NCBI RefSeq assembly: GCF_021354595.1
Contig: NZ_JADWYJ010000002.1
Location: 186,001 to 250,000, forward strand
DNA from: Maribellus sp. CM-23
Lineage (GTDB): Bacteria > Bacteroidota > Bacteroidia > Bacteroidales > Prolixibacteraceae
Reading direction: 5' to 3'
DNA: 64,000 bases
Below the pieces are notes generated by a model, which searched no databases, had not been told where the DNA came from, and worked only from the letters and a program-made list of their open reading frames with translations. This document shows, piece after piece, positions 1-8,053 of the stretch (positions within the stretch are counted from its first letter, which is position 1; each line of letters opens with the position of its first letter). The translations under genes were made by a program, and so were the position numbers.

Positions 1-1
1 T

Positions 2-1063
<1,062 letters not shown>

Positions 1064-1086
1064 GCGTATTTCTTAACGATATTTCG

Positions 1087-1120
1087 AAACCGTTCCGTCA
1101 ACAGATGGAGCGGTTTTTTT
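1087..1120 (+). terminator. Rho-independent terminator of eno
   Basis: Arms AAACCGTTCC (1087-1096) and GGAGCGGTTT (1107-1116) pair over 10 bp with one G-U wobble, around a 10-nt loop, and run into a T tract ending at 1120. Confidence 0.85.
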
Positions 1121-1169
1121 ATGAATTTCAACAACAAAACCAATCAATAAAAAGCAGGTTCATTTCGTG

Positions 1170-1198
1170 TTGCTTATCGCAAAAAAAGCGGATATTTG
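1170..1198 (+). promoter_or_regulatory. Candidate Bacteroidota promoter for the DMT transporter
   Basis: TTG at 1170-1172 precedes GATATTTG at 1191-1198, close to the primary-sigma pattern TTG-N19/20-TAnnTTTG. The first base of the -7 box deviates. It lies about 75 bp before the start of the next gene. Confidence 0.4.
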
Positions 1199-1271
1199 CA
1201 GGCCTCAGCATCAAACCTATAAGATTGAACAATTAAACAAATTACAAGAACAAGAATAACTGTATGCTGCC

Positions 1272-2264
1272 ATGATTTCGTCCACCACCAGAGGAGCTGT
1301 AATGATTATGCTCTCGGCTATATTTTTTGGGATGATGCCATTCTTCGCATTAAAAACATATGCTGAAGGATTTGACGTAAACAATCTTTTGTTGTTCCGC
1401 TACATTTTTGCTTTCATCTTAATTGCTTTATTTTGTTTATACAAAAAAATTAGCCTCCGAATCAACCGAAAACAATTTATTCATTTACTAATGGCTGCAA
1501 TAGTCGGAACTATGATGACTACGTACACACTCTTTAAGTCGTACCAGTACATCTCGTCGGGCTTGGCCAGCACCCTTCATTTTATATACCCCATTGTTAC
1601 ACTGATCCTGGCTACAGTCCTTTTCAAAGAACGTTTTACGGTATATAAATTAATGGCACTACTATTATCGCTTAGCGGCATTGCAATTTTAGCAACTGGC
1701 ACTCGCGAGCCACTAAATACAACCGGTATTCTTTGGGCACTAGCATCAGGCATACTGTATGCTATCTATATTACCAGTATGGCACATCCTGAGCTTAAAA
1801 AGCTAAATTCTTTTACTGCATCATTTTGGATATTTGGAATTACTGGCTTTTTATTCCTCATTCAAGGAATGGCAACAAACAACATCAACCTTGAAATTAC
1901 CCCTAAAGCGTTGTTCTATATGCTTAATCTCAGCATATGGTCAACCTTCGGAGCCGTGGTTTTGTTTTTTAACGGACTCAAACAAACCGGTCCGGGCAAC
2001 GCATCTTTGCTATCAACGTTGGAACCTCTCACTGGCGTAGTGATTGGTGTAATTGTTTTCCACGAATCCCTCGATCTCAAAACACTTATTGCCATGCTCT
2101 TAATATTAGGTTCTGTTCTTGTTGTGGTTCAACACAAGGACTCATCAAAAGAAATACTGACAGCAAAATCACCCGAGGGAAGCACTCCAATCCGGTTAAA
2201 ACGCCACTACCTTTTGCCAGCAATTTCAATGTTTATAAAAAGCCAAAGGAAACAAGGGCTATAA
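1272..2264 (+). CDS. EamA/DMT-family transporter
   Basis: Inner-membrane drug/metabolite transporter of 330 residues with ten predicted hydrophobic segments in two EamA repeats (about 8-145 and 155-285). The second repeat carries the typical P-G-N-A-S-L-L-S-T-L-E-P-L run. The last ~40 residues are a polar cytoplasmic tail. The substrate cannot be read from sequence. ATG at 1272 begins just before the first membrane segment; there is no clear Shine-Dalgarno, as usual for this phylum. It is monocistronic, between the eno terminator and a hairpin at 2332. Confidence 0.85.
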   Translation: MISSTTRGAVMIMLSAIFFGMMPFFALKTYAEGFDVNNLLLFRYIFAFILIALFCLYKKISLRINRKQFIHLLMAAIVGTMMTTYTLFKSYQYISSGLASTLHFIYPIVTLILATVLFKERFTVYKLMALLLSLSGIAILATGTREPLNTTGILWALASGILYAIYITSMAHPELKKLNSFTASFWIFGITGFLFLIQGMATNNINLEITPKALFYMLNLSIWSTFGAVVLFFNGLKQTGPGNASLLSTLEPLTGVVIGVIVFHESLDLKTLIAMLLILGSVLVVVQHKDSSKEILTAKSPEGSTPIRLKRHYLLPAISMFIKSQRKQGL

Positions 2265-2331
2265 AAATTTACATCTCCTCCTTCTTATTATTACTCTGCC
2301 GAAAGACATTAATATATTGAGACTGAAATAA

Positions 2332-2362
2332 AAGGGCTTGACAACAAAATTGCCAAGCCCTT
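2332..2362. terminator. Hairpin after the DMT transporter gene
   Basis: AAGGGCTTG (2332-2340) and CAAGCCCTT (2354-2362) form a perfect 9-bp stem with a 13-nt loop. A-rich sequence before and T-rich sequence after make it a weak, possibly bidirectional terminator. Confidence 0.6.
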
Positions 2363-2421
2363 ACTATTTCATTAATACACTTTATGGAATAATTTCTTTT
2401 TGAATATCCGTTTTGTACCCG

Positions 2422-2465
2422 CCGCTCGCGCCGATTTGCAATCGGTGTGCAACCGGTAAGGATTG
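2422..2465 (+). repeat. Dispersed ~44-nt repeat, copy 1
   Basis: This segment, beginning CCGCTCGCGCC, recurs in degenerate form at 13784-13826 on the same strand. Both hold an imperfect hairpin around GATTTGCAATC/GTAAGGAT. No gene lies in 2265-2642; apart from this repeat and the preceding hairpin I see nothing else there. Confidence 0.5.
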
Positions 2466-2642
2466 AAAATAATATTGTCAGCCAACAAACCTTGATGCAC
2501 CTGTAGCGATGACATATTCTGAAAACATGTTCAATAATACATTATACAATACACTTACTACTTGACTGTTACAACTGCTTTATGTAATTTGTAGTTCGTT
2601 AGCTTAACAAATCTTTATTTATTAACTTTTCAACTACACATC

Positions 2643-3119
2643 ATGGAAAACAAAATTGATTTTAAACTACCCGAAACCGTAGTTAGCGAAGCTTTAACCG
2701 CAGTAAACACCGCCCTTACTGTTCTGAAACCGTACCTGATCGCTCTAAGCCCTGCCGAACGCCGTTCTTTGCCCAAAATGAACGACGGAACACAACCCTT
2801 TGTGCAGAAATGTTTGGAATATTGCGAAAGCGATCCGCAGTTTGTCCCTCCCTATCTGAGCGCGGAAGGATTTACCGACGACATGGATGCCTGGAGTCAG
2901 CTGATGAGCATTTTCAGGCCGGTGCAGCAGTTATGCTCCAACCTCGACGACACTACCATGGAGGCCGGATCGGAAAGCTATATGGCTGCATTGAGCTATT
3001 ACAACTCGGTAAAACAGGCCGCTAAAATGGACATTCCGGGAGCCAAACCGATTTATGACGACCTGAAAAAACGTTTCTCCGAAAACGGACCTAAAAAATC
3101 AGAACCGGCTGAAAATTAA
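2643..3119 (+). CDS. Hypothetical cytosolic protein
   Basis: I do not recognise a family. The 158 residues have no signal peptide or membrane segment, are mostly predicted helix, and end in a charged low-complexity tail (KKSEPAEN). Codon use and GC resemble the housekeeping genes rather than the AT-rich cassettes that follow. The start at 2643 directly follows an AT-rich leader. It stands alone, about 380 bp from the preceding gene and more than 600 bp before the integrase. Confidence 0.75.
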   Translation: MENKIDFKLPETVVSEALTAVNTALTVLKPYLIALSPAERRSLPKMNDGTQPFVQKCLEYCESDPQFVPPYLSAEGFTDDMDAWSQLMSIFRPVQQLCSNLDDTTMEAGSESYMAALSYYNSVKQAAKMDIPGAKPIYDDLKKRFSENGPKKSEPAEN

Positions 3120-3130
3120 AACTTCGAAGA

Positions 3131-3268
3131 TCCTGCGATTAAAACAATCATGACTTTTAGGAATCACCAACAGAGATGAAAGTATGGCAATTTCCAGCTA
3201 ACCCTCCCTCATTCCCTCTCTATGTATAGAGAGGAACGATTGTGTCCGTCAACCGACGGATCACAATC
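3131..3268 (+). repeat. Dispersed repeat with hairpin, left of the cassette array
   Basis: The segment holds two stem-loops: CCTCTCTAT/ATAGAGAGG near 3212-3234 and GATTGTGTCCGTC/GACGGATCACAATC at 3237-3268. It shows roughly two-thirds identity to the reverse complement of 14050-14160, for example the shared core AACAGAGATG followed by ACCCTC-CTC. It is non-coding. Confidence 0.5.
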
Positions 3269-3331
3269 AGGGTGAGCGTAAATACTTTGAGACACTTTTG
3301 CTGTTGGTTTTTCAGCGACTTTCAGAAAAAA

Positions 3332-3369
3332 GAGGCGGCAACTACAGCATTTACCGCCTCCTTTTTTTT
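3332..3369 (+). terminator. Strong hairpin terminator
   Basis: GAGGCGG (3332-3338) pairs perfectly with CCGCCTC (3354-3360), followed by eight Ts (3362-3369) and preceded by an A run, so it could act on both strands. It separates the unknown gene and repeats from the integrase region. Confidence 0.8.
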
Positions 3370-3433
3370 GAAAGTTACCCACTACCAAAGCAGATTAATT
3401 TTGTTTCAATTTGCACTAATTCGGCTATTAATT

Positions 3434-3640
3434 GAATGAATTTAGTTACGAAGCTCTTTCATTCGCTAAAAAGGTAAATGAATTCAGTTCGGATCTGCAA
3501 TAGTTTAGCTAAACGGCGATTCAGTTCGGTTAAACGGCGAATGGATTCGGTTCAGAAACGCTCTAATTCAGTAAAACGGTGAATCCGATCGTTCAAGACC
3601 CGCTTTAGTTTGGTAAAAAGGTGATATAATTCGCTTCTGA
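3434..3640. repeat. Degenerate ~41-bp tandem repeats upstream of the integrase
   Basis: The core TAAA(A/C)(A/C)GGYRAAT recurs at about 3467, 3510, 3531, 3572 and 3613, that is at spacings of 43, 21, 41 and 41 bp. Each unit also carries an ATTC(A/G)GTTC-like half. The array is non-coding and lies between the 3369 terminator and the integrase. Confidence 0.6.
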
Positions 3641-3668
3641 AGTACGTGGGGGTACTTCTGAGGTACCC
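3639..3668. promoter_or_regulatory. Two overlapping, mutually exclusive hairpins before the integrase
   Basis: GAAGTAC/GTACTTC (3639-3645 and 3652-3658) and GGGTAC/GTACCC (3650-3655 and 3663-3668) share bases, so only one can form at a time. They sit about 85 bp before the integrase start. A regulatory role is inference. Confidence 0.4.
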
Positions 3669-3753
3669 TTTAACGAAACAATTCAATAAACCAGATCAGA
3701 TTGTTTTTTTACCATAAGATTACTACTTTTAAAATGCTAAAAACCAATAACCG

Positions 3754-4875
3754 TTGAATACGCTCCCGCAAATAAAACTTGAATACAGTTTACACCGGAA
3801 ACAGGAAGTAGTTATTGTGCGTTTCGAATACAATTCGGACATAAACGACCGGCTAAAAGAATTGTTCCCTGCAAGATGGAGTAGCTCAATGTCGTGCTGG
3901 TTTATTGTCAAAGATCAATTCAATCTGGGCCGTTTTTTCGAGGGATTGCGCGATTTGGCTTATATTGATTATTCCGCATTAAAAATCAAGGCAATGCCGG
4001 TGGCCCGCGAAAAGATTAGCCGTGATTATTCATACCGGTCAGGCACTAAGTTGCCCAAAGGCTATCTTGAACTGTTAAAACAAAAACGGTACAGCGAGAG
4101 TACCATAAAAACTTACTCTGCCTATTTCAAAGACTTTATGTATTATTTCACTGAAAGGAATTTAAAGGAACTCCCGGTTGAAGAAATAAACACGTATTTG
4201 CTGGAACTTATAAACAAATGGGAAATCACCCCGAGCGAGCAAAACCAACGGATAAATTCCATTAAGTTCTTTTACGAAAAAGTAGTGGGAAAAGGAAGAC
4301 ATGTGTACGAAATAGAGCGCCCCAGAAAAGAGACACTATTACCCGATGTACTCAGCAAAGAAGAGGTTGGCAACATTCTGAGTGTTACAACAAATCTGAA
4401 ACACAAAACCATGCTTTCGGCCATATACTCGTGTGGATTGCGGAGAAGCGAAGTGATCAATTTGAAAATTGCTGATGTTGATTCGAAACGCATGATGATA
4501 AAAGTAAAGGGTGCCAAGGGGAAAAAAGACCGTTATGTTCAGCTTTCGCCCAAACTCCTGAAATTATTTCGGCAGTATTATACTGAATACAAACCAAAAG
4601 TTTGGTTATTTGAAGGGCAAACGGGAGGCCAGTACGGAGTCGAAAGTCTATCTAAATTATTAAAAGCGGCTGCCTACAGGTCGGGAATTAAAAGGCGGGT
4701 GCACTTGCATATGTTGCGCCATAGTTTTGCCACGCACCAGTTGGAACAAGGAGTTGACATCCGGTATATACAAGCCTGGTTAGGCCACGAAAGTGTTAAG
4801 ACCACGCAACGTTACACACATGTCACGGAACATAATTTTAAGAACTTCAAAAATCCGTTGGATGAACTACTTTAG
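3754..4875 (+). CDS. Tyrosine recombinase, proposed cassette integrase (not IntI-like)
   Basis: Of 373 residues, about 1-85 form an N-terminal domain with an FPARWSSSMSCWFI motif seen in many Bacteroidota recombinases. A SAM-like core-binding domain covers ~105-180 and the catalytic domain ~195-365. Catalytic residues are R230 (GLRRSE), a Lys near 255-258 (AKGKKDR), H319-x-x-R322 (HMLRH), H345 and Y354. The Lys-to-His distance is ~64 residues, like XerD (~72) and unlike IntI1 (~106), so the IntI-specific extra segment is missing. The only in-frame start near the N-terminus is TTG 3754; an in-frame TAA lies 6 nt upstream. The adjoining attI-like site makes it the likely cassette recombinase (inference). 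Confidence 0.85.
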   Translation: MNTLPQIKLEYSLHRKQEVVIVRFEYNSDINDRLKELFPARWSSSMSCWFIVKDQFNLGRFFEGLRDLAYIDYSALKIKAMPVAREKISRDYSYRSGTKLPKGYLELLKQKRYSESTIKTYSAYFKDFMYYFTERNLKELPVEEINTYLLELINKWEITPSEQNQRINSIKFFYEKVVGKGRHVYEIERPRKETLLPDVLSKEEVGNILSVTTNLKHKTMLSAIYSCGLRRSEVINLKIADVDSKRMMIKVKGAKGKKDRYVQLSPKLLKLFRQYYTEYKPKVWLFEGQTGGQYGVESLSKLLKAAAYRSGIKRRVHLHMLRHSFATHQLEQGVDIRYIQAWLGHESVKTTQRYTHVTEHNFKNFKNPLDELL

Positions 4876-4882
4876 TAAAAAA

Positions 4883-4970
4883 GTTGGGTTCCACACCCCA
4901 TTCGGGCGTATAACCCAACCTGACAATAAAGATATAACCCGACTAGTTGGGTTCCACGTACGTTATAGCC
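4883..4970 (+). other. attI-like primary recombination site
   Basis: Directly after the integrase stop, GTTGGGTTCCAC occurs twice (4883-4894 and 4946-4957). Two inverted partners, TATAACCCAAC (4909-4919) and TATAACCCGAC (4933-4943), lie between. The second pair makes a near-perfect palindrome at 4936-4953. The insertion point G4962^T4963, where cassette 1 begins with TTATAGCC, lies five bases beyond the second direct repeat. Paired integrase-binding repeats beside a G^TT crossover resemble known attI layout; the function here is inference. Confidence 0.65.
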
Positions 4971-5007
4971 AATGTTGAAAACGAAAAACGAACTGATTAA
5001 ATAATAA

Positions 5008-5514
5008 ATGGAGAAACGAATATTTGAATTTTCAAGATTACAATTGTGGGATTATATTACAATAGGTTTATATCTCGTTTTGACAATTTATATTCATCTG
5101 ACTTTTACAAAAGACACCTTTCCTTCGTATGCAAACCTTCTAATTTTTGGATACATTTTCGGGACAATGATGTTTAACTATTTATTCAATTATAAATCAT
5201 TGAGAAATATGACTGTATTCTCGATTTGGATTTTATTTGGACTTTACCATTTCTGGCTATTTAAGCATCTTGAGAATGTAAAAGAAATGTATTATGACTC
5301 AAGACATATTGCATACGGTTTAAAATATTCGATAGTAGTTTTAGTAATCCAACAAATATTTAGATTTTCGTATATAAAGCTCACAAATATGGAGTTAGTC
5401 GCTCCAGCTAAAGGCGGTGGAACGGACATTTTTGACAATAGATATCCAAACATTCTGGATTTCGCTTTTTTTGCTTTATACGTTTTTATTATTGTTGGAA
5501 TTGGATTTATATAA
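5008..5514 (+). CDS. Cassette 1: polytopic membrane protein, unknown function
   Basis: The 168 residues include about five hydrophobic segments (near 15-33, 42-58, 68-85, 105-120, 148-167) and a short cytosolic or periplasmic stretch around 125-145. I recognise no family. The ORF starts 45 bp into the cassette and stops 17 bp before the R'' box, filling the unit as integron cassette genes do. Very AT-rich. Transcription from outside the cassette is likely, since no promoter is evident in the 45-bp leader. Confidence 0.7.
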   Translation: MEKRIFEFSRLQLWDYITIGLYLVLTIYIHLTFTKDTFPSYANLLIFGYIFGTMMFNYLFNYKSLRNMTVFSIWILFGLYHFWLFKHLENVKEMYYDSRHIAYGLKYSIVVLVIQQIFRFSYIKLTNMELVAPAKGGGTDIFDNRYPNILDFAFFALYVFIIVGIGFI

Positions 5515-5531
5515 AAAAAACAAAAAACACT

Positions 5532-5669
5532 GGCTATAACAATGTACATATTGCAGGGCGGGGTTCGGTGATACGCCAATTGCGGATTCTCGTTTCGCAG
5601 TTCCGTGTCCTTCGGACAGGAACGCTCTTCGAAATCCGCCCCGACAACATGTACCAACCGTTAGCTGTG
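5532..5669 (+). repeat. attC-like site 1 (end of cassette 1)
   Basis: R'' GGCTATAAC is at 5532-5540 and R' G^TTAGCTGTG at 5660-5669. Internal arms pair: GTACAT with ATGTAC, GGGCGG with CCGCCC, and TTCG with CGAA separated by a GG/AT mismatch. An inner hairpin forms from TTCCGTGTCC and GGACAGGAA. It closely resembles sites 2 and 3. Confidence 0.85.
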
Positions 5670-5688
5670 ATTTTAAAAACAAGAAAGC

Positions 5689-6753
5689 ATGTTAATTGAT
5701 AATGAACTAATAAAAAATCGTCCAAAACAACTTCTCGATATTGAGTTTTATACAGAACTCCCGAAGTTGGACACTGAATTTGATTATAGTTCATTACCAC
5801 TATTTTTAAGTTATGACTTATTGACATTGTTTGGAATAAAACCTAAAACAATGGATTTAATTAGGAATATTCAACAACATGGTTTCCAAGAACAACCATC
5901 AGACAAGGAAATCGAATATTATCAAAACCGAGGAACTAAATTTCAAATAATTAGTGTCGTTGCTAATATTCATACATTCAAAAAAATAAATGATAAATCC
6001 GCAATAGCTTATCCATATTCAATTTCTCTTATTGCAGGACAAAAAAGAGGTCTTGTTGACCATTGCTCAATTGATTTATTAAAAACATTTGACCTTGCAG
6101 AAATCTCTAAAAGACAATTCATTTATACGGACTTTTCTCCATTCAAACCTGTAGAAACAGGGTTTTACACACATAGTAGTTTCTTTTCAGGAGCCAAATT
6201 TAAACACTACACAGACACCGTCGGTTTTGTGCTAGAAACGTATTTATTACCGACTGACGCAGATTTAAACGAAATACCGATGGCTCAACCACAAAATATA
6301 CCCCAAGATTTAATCGAAAAATTTAATAAATACAGAATTAAAAGATATTTCAGACCCTTTACGGATATTAAACCTAGGAAAATTTGGGGATGTGATTCTC
6401 CTATTGAATTATTCCTAATTCAAGCCCTTGCGCAAAAAAATTTGTTTCCAATAATTCAAACTCTAATTTTTAAAAATGGACACGTTTACGACAACTTTTT
6501 CGAAATGATAAAAAGTAAAGTATTCATACCCGGAAATGAATTAATAACTGAGGCCGATTTATATTTCCCAAAGGAAAAATTAGCAATTTTTTGCGACTCG
6601 ACACAATTTCATAGAGGAAAGAAAAATGAAAATAAAGATGATAAAATTAATAGCGAACTAAAAAATATTGGAATAAAGACACTCAGGTTGTCAGGAAAAG
6701 ATATAGTCAAAAATCTCGATGACTGTGTAAAACGCATTATAGATGAATTATAA
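5689..6753 (+). CDS. Cassette 2: protein with C-terminal Vsr/DUF559-like nuclease domain
   Basis: In this 354-residue protein the last ~120 residues resemble the very-short-patch-repair/DUF559 endonuclease-like fold: a helix with SPIELFLIQAL (~237), then EADLYF and LAIFCD strands (~287-302) and an H-R-G-K turn. The pattern E...D...(C/D)-x-x-x-x-x-H fits a PD-(D/E)XK-type active site. The N-terminal ~230 residues are unrecognised. The ORF begins 28 bp into the cassette and ends 5 bp before R''. A role in defence or DNA cleavage is inference. Confidence 0.7.
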   Translation: MLIDNELIKNRPKQLLDIEFYTELPKLDTEFDYSSLPLFLSYDLLTLFGIKPKTMDLIRNIQQHGFQEQPSDKEIEYYQNRGTKFQIISVVANIHTFKKINDKSAIAYPYSISLIAGQKRGLVDHCSIDLLKTFDLAEISKRQFIYTDFSPFKPVETGFYTHSSFFSGAKFKHYTDTVGFVLETYLLPTDADLNEIPMAQPQNIPQDLIEKFNKYRIKRYFRPFTDIKPRKIWGCDSPIELFLIQALAQKNLFPIIQTLIFKNGHVYDNFFEMIKSKVFIPGNELITEADLYFPKEKLAIFCDSTQFHRGKKNENKDDKINSELKNIGIKTLRLSGKDIVKNLDDCVKRIIDEL

Positions 6754-6758
6754 AAAAC

Positions 6759-6897
6759 CACAGCTAACAATTTGCAAATTGCATTGCGGGGTTCGTGGTG
6801 TGTCGTACGCTGGATTCTCGTTTCGCAGTTCCGTCCTATCGGACAGGAACGCTCTTCGAAATCCACACCGACAACTTACAATTTACCGTTAGCGGCA
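6759..6897 (+). repeat. attC-like site 2 (end of cassette 2)
   Basis: R'' CACAGCTAAC (6759-6768) matches the start of cassette 2 over ten bases; R' is G^TTAGCGGC (6888-6896). Internal TTGCAAATTG pairs with CAACTTACAA allowing one wobble, and the inner hairpin TTCCGTCC/GGACAGGAA is kept. R''-to-G distance is 120 nt. Confidence 0.85.
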
Positions 6898-6922
6898 AGC
6901 TTGAAAAAAATGAAATTATCAG

Positions 6923-7732
6923 ATGGAGTTAACAAATAACACATGGACTTATATTAGTCCTCTAATCGCAGCTCTTCTAACTTATTTTATTGCAATTAGA
7001 GGGAAAAGAAAAGATGTTGATATTGAGAAGGAGAGAAAATTAAATATAGTAATCTCAAATCTACTTGACGTTTGGTATTATTTAGGTAGGATGAGAAAAA
7101 TTACAGATTTAAACAAATCTGACTTTCCGATTCCATTAAAAATAATACCTCATTTTCTTTTAAATTCTAAAAATTTAAATGACAAATGCTTTAGAGAGTT
7201 AGAAAGTTCAATTGAGTTATTAAAAGAATATGACCCAATTACTTATTATGAGTTAAGCGGAATTGGAAATAGATTTGATTACATAAAGACTAATTTAATT
7301 TTGCCATTCTTAAATGCTTCCAATCAAACTGATTTTAATAAAAAAATATCTGAGACCTATATCCAAGAGACAATTGCAGAAATAGAGAATTATTTAAAAT
7401 CGGTTTCTAAAAGACTTGGATATAAAGTTGCACTAAGAATTAAGCGAAAAATAAAAACTAATCAATTGACTGACGTTGAAGAAATTAAAAAGGAACTCAT
7501 AAAATATTACTATGACTTTATGATGGCCTTAATCCCTGCCAACCAAGTCAAACCGACTATCGAAAAATTCGGAGAAGAATTAAGTCAGGCAGAAACCCAG
7601 ACTATGATTAGTGAACAAATGGAATTATTGAAAAATACTGATTTTGGACAAGTAATGAACCTTGTTGCCGAAAATCCATATTACTCAATTGACGAGATGA
7701 AAGATAAATTAGAAATAAAAGCCAGCCGCTAA
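6923..7732 (+). CDS. Cassette 3: membrane-anchored helical protein, unknown function
   Basis: The 269 residues start with one membrane segment (about 10-27, ending in positively charged RGKRK), followed by a long, lysine- and glutamate-rich, mostly helical cytosolic part. I recognise no family. The stop codon TAA (7730-7732) lies inside the attC R'' box GCCGCTAAC, so the gene uses the whole cassette. The ORF starts 34 bp after the cassette boundary. Confidence 0.7.
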   Translation: MELTNNTWTYISPLIAALLTYFIAIRGKRKDVDIEKERKLNIVISNLLDVWYYLGRMRKITDLNKSDFPIPLKIIPHFLLNSKNLNDKCFRELESSIELLKEYDPITYYELSGIGNRFDYIKTNLILPFLNASNQTDFNKKISETYIQETIAEIENYLKSVSKRLGYKVALRIKRKIKTNQLTDVEEIKKELIKYYYDFMMALIPANQVKPTIEKFGEELSQAETQTMISEQMELLKNTDFGQVMNLVAENPYYSIDEMKDKLEIKASR

Positions 7733-7859
7733 CACAGTGCATATTGCATAGCGGGGTTTGGTGGTGCGCCATCCGCGGATTCTCGCATCGCAGTTCAGTC
7801 CTACCGGACAGGAACGCTCTCCGAAATCCGCTCCGCAACATGCACCAACCGTTACCGCC
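7725..7859 (+). repeat. attC-like site 3 (end of cassette 3)
   Basis: R'' GCCGCTAAC (7725-7733) and R' G^TTACCGCC (7851-7859). GTGCATATTGC pairs with GCAACATGCAC except for one mismatch. The inner hairpin region GTCCTACCGGAC is retained. The coding stop of cassette 3 overlaps R''. Confidence 0.85.
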
Positions 7860-7933
7860 AAGTGTAAAAAGACAGAAAAACAAACAGACAATTTGCTACT
7901 AAAAGACAAAAAAAGAATAAACCAAATAATGAA

Positions 7934-8025
7934 CAGCCAACGCACAAAACAGCACATTTGCAAACCGCACAAGCCGACGCAAAACCAAAGTTTGCAAAAG
8001 AGCTGTTTTTTTGCCGACGCACCCA
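7934..8025 (+). repeat. Structured GCCGACGC repeat, copy 1 (upstream in cassette 4)
   Basis: AAAACAGC-ACA-TTTGCAAA (7946-7964) pairs with TTTGCAAA-AGA-GCTGTTTT (7991-8009). The loop contains AGCCGACGC, and GCC(A/G)ACGCAC also flanks both sides. A related copy lies at 12871-12958 after the large gene. The 7733-8053 gap holds only attC3, this repeat and an AT-rich leader. Confidence 0.65.
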
Positions 8026-8053
8026 ACTGCTAAACTGATATTAATACTATAAA

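Noticed and set aside
3242..3439. 65-residue plus-strand ORF before the integrase
   Set aside because: It spans a hairpin repeat and a strong terminator, so translation is unlikely.
3434..3640. CRISPR array
   Set aside because: Units are degenerate throughout, with no constant repeat and unique spacer pattern, and no cas genes are present.
3754..4875. Calling the integrase IntI
   Set aside because: The Lys-to-His spacing (~64) lacks the extra segment of IntI, and the N-terminal domain differs.
5292..5682. Minus-strand ORFs over attC1 and cassette 1
   Set aside because: They arise from the palindromic nature of the attC stem and from reading cassette 1 in reverse; no family-like sequence.
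7758..8033. 91-residue ORF between cassettes 3 and 4
   Set aside because: It runs through the attC3 right arm and the structured GCCGACGC repeat, so it is explained by those elements.
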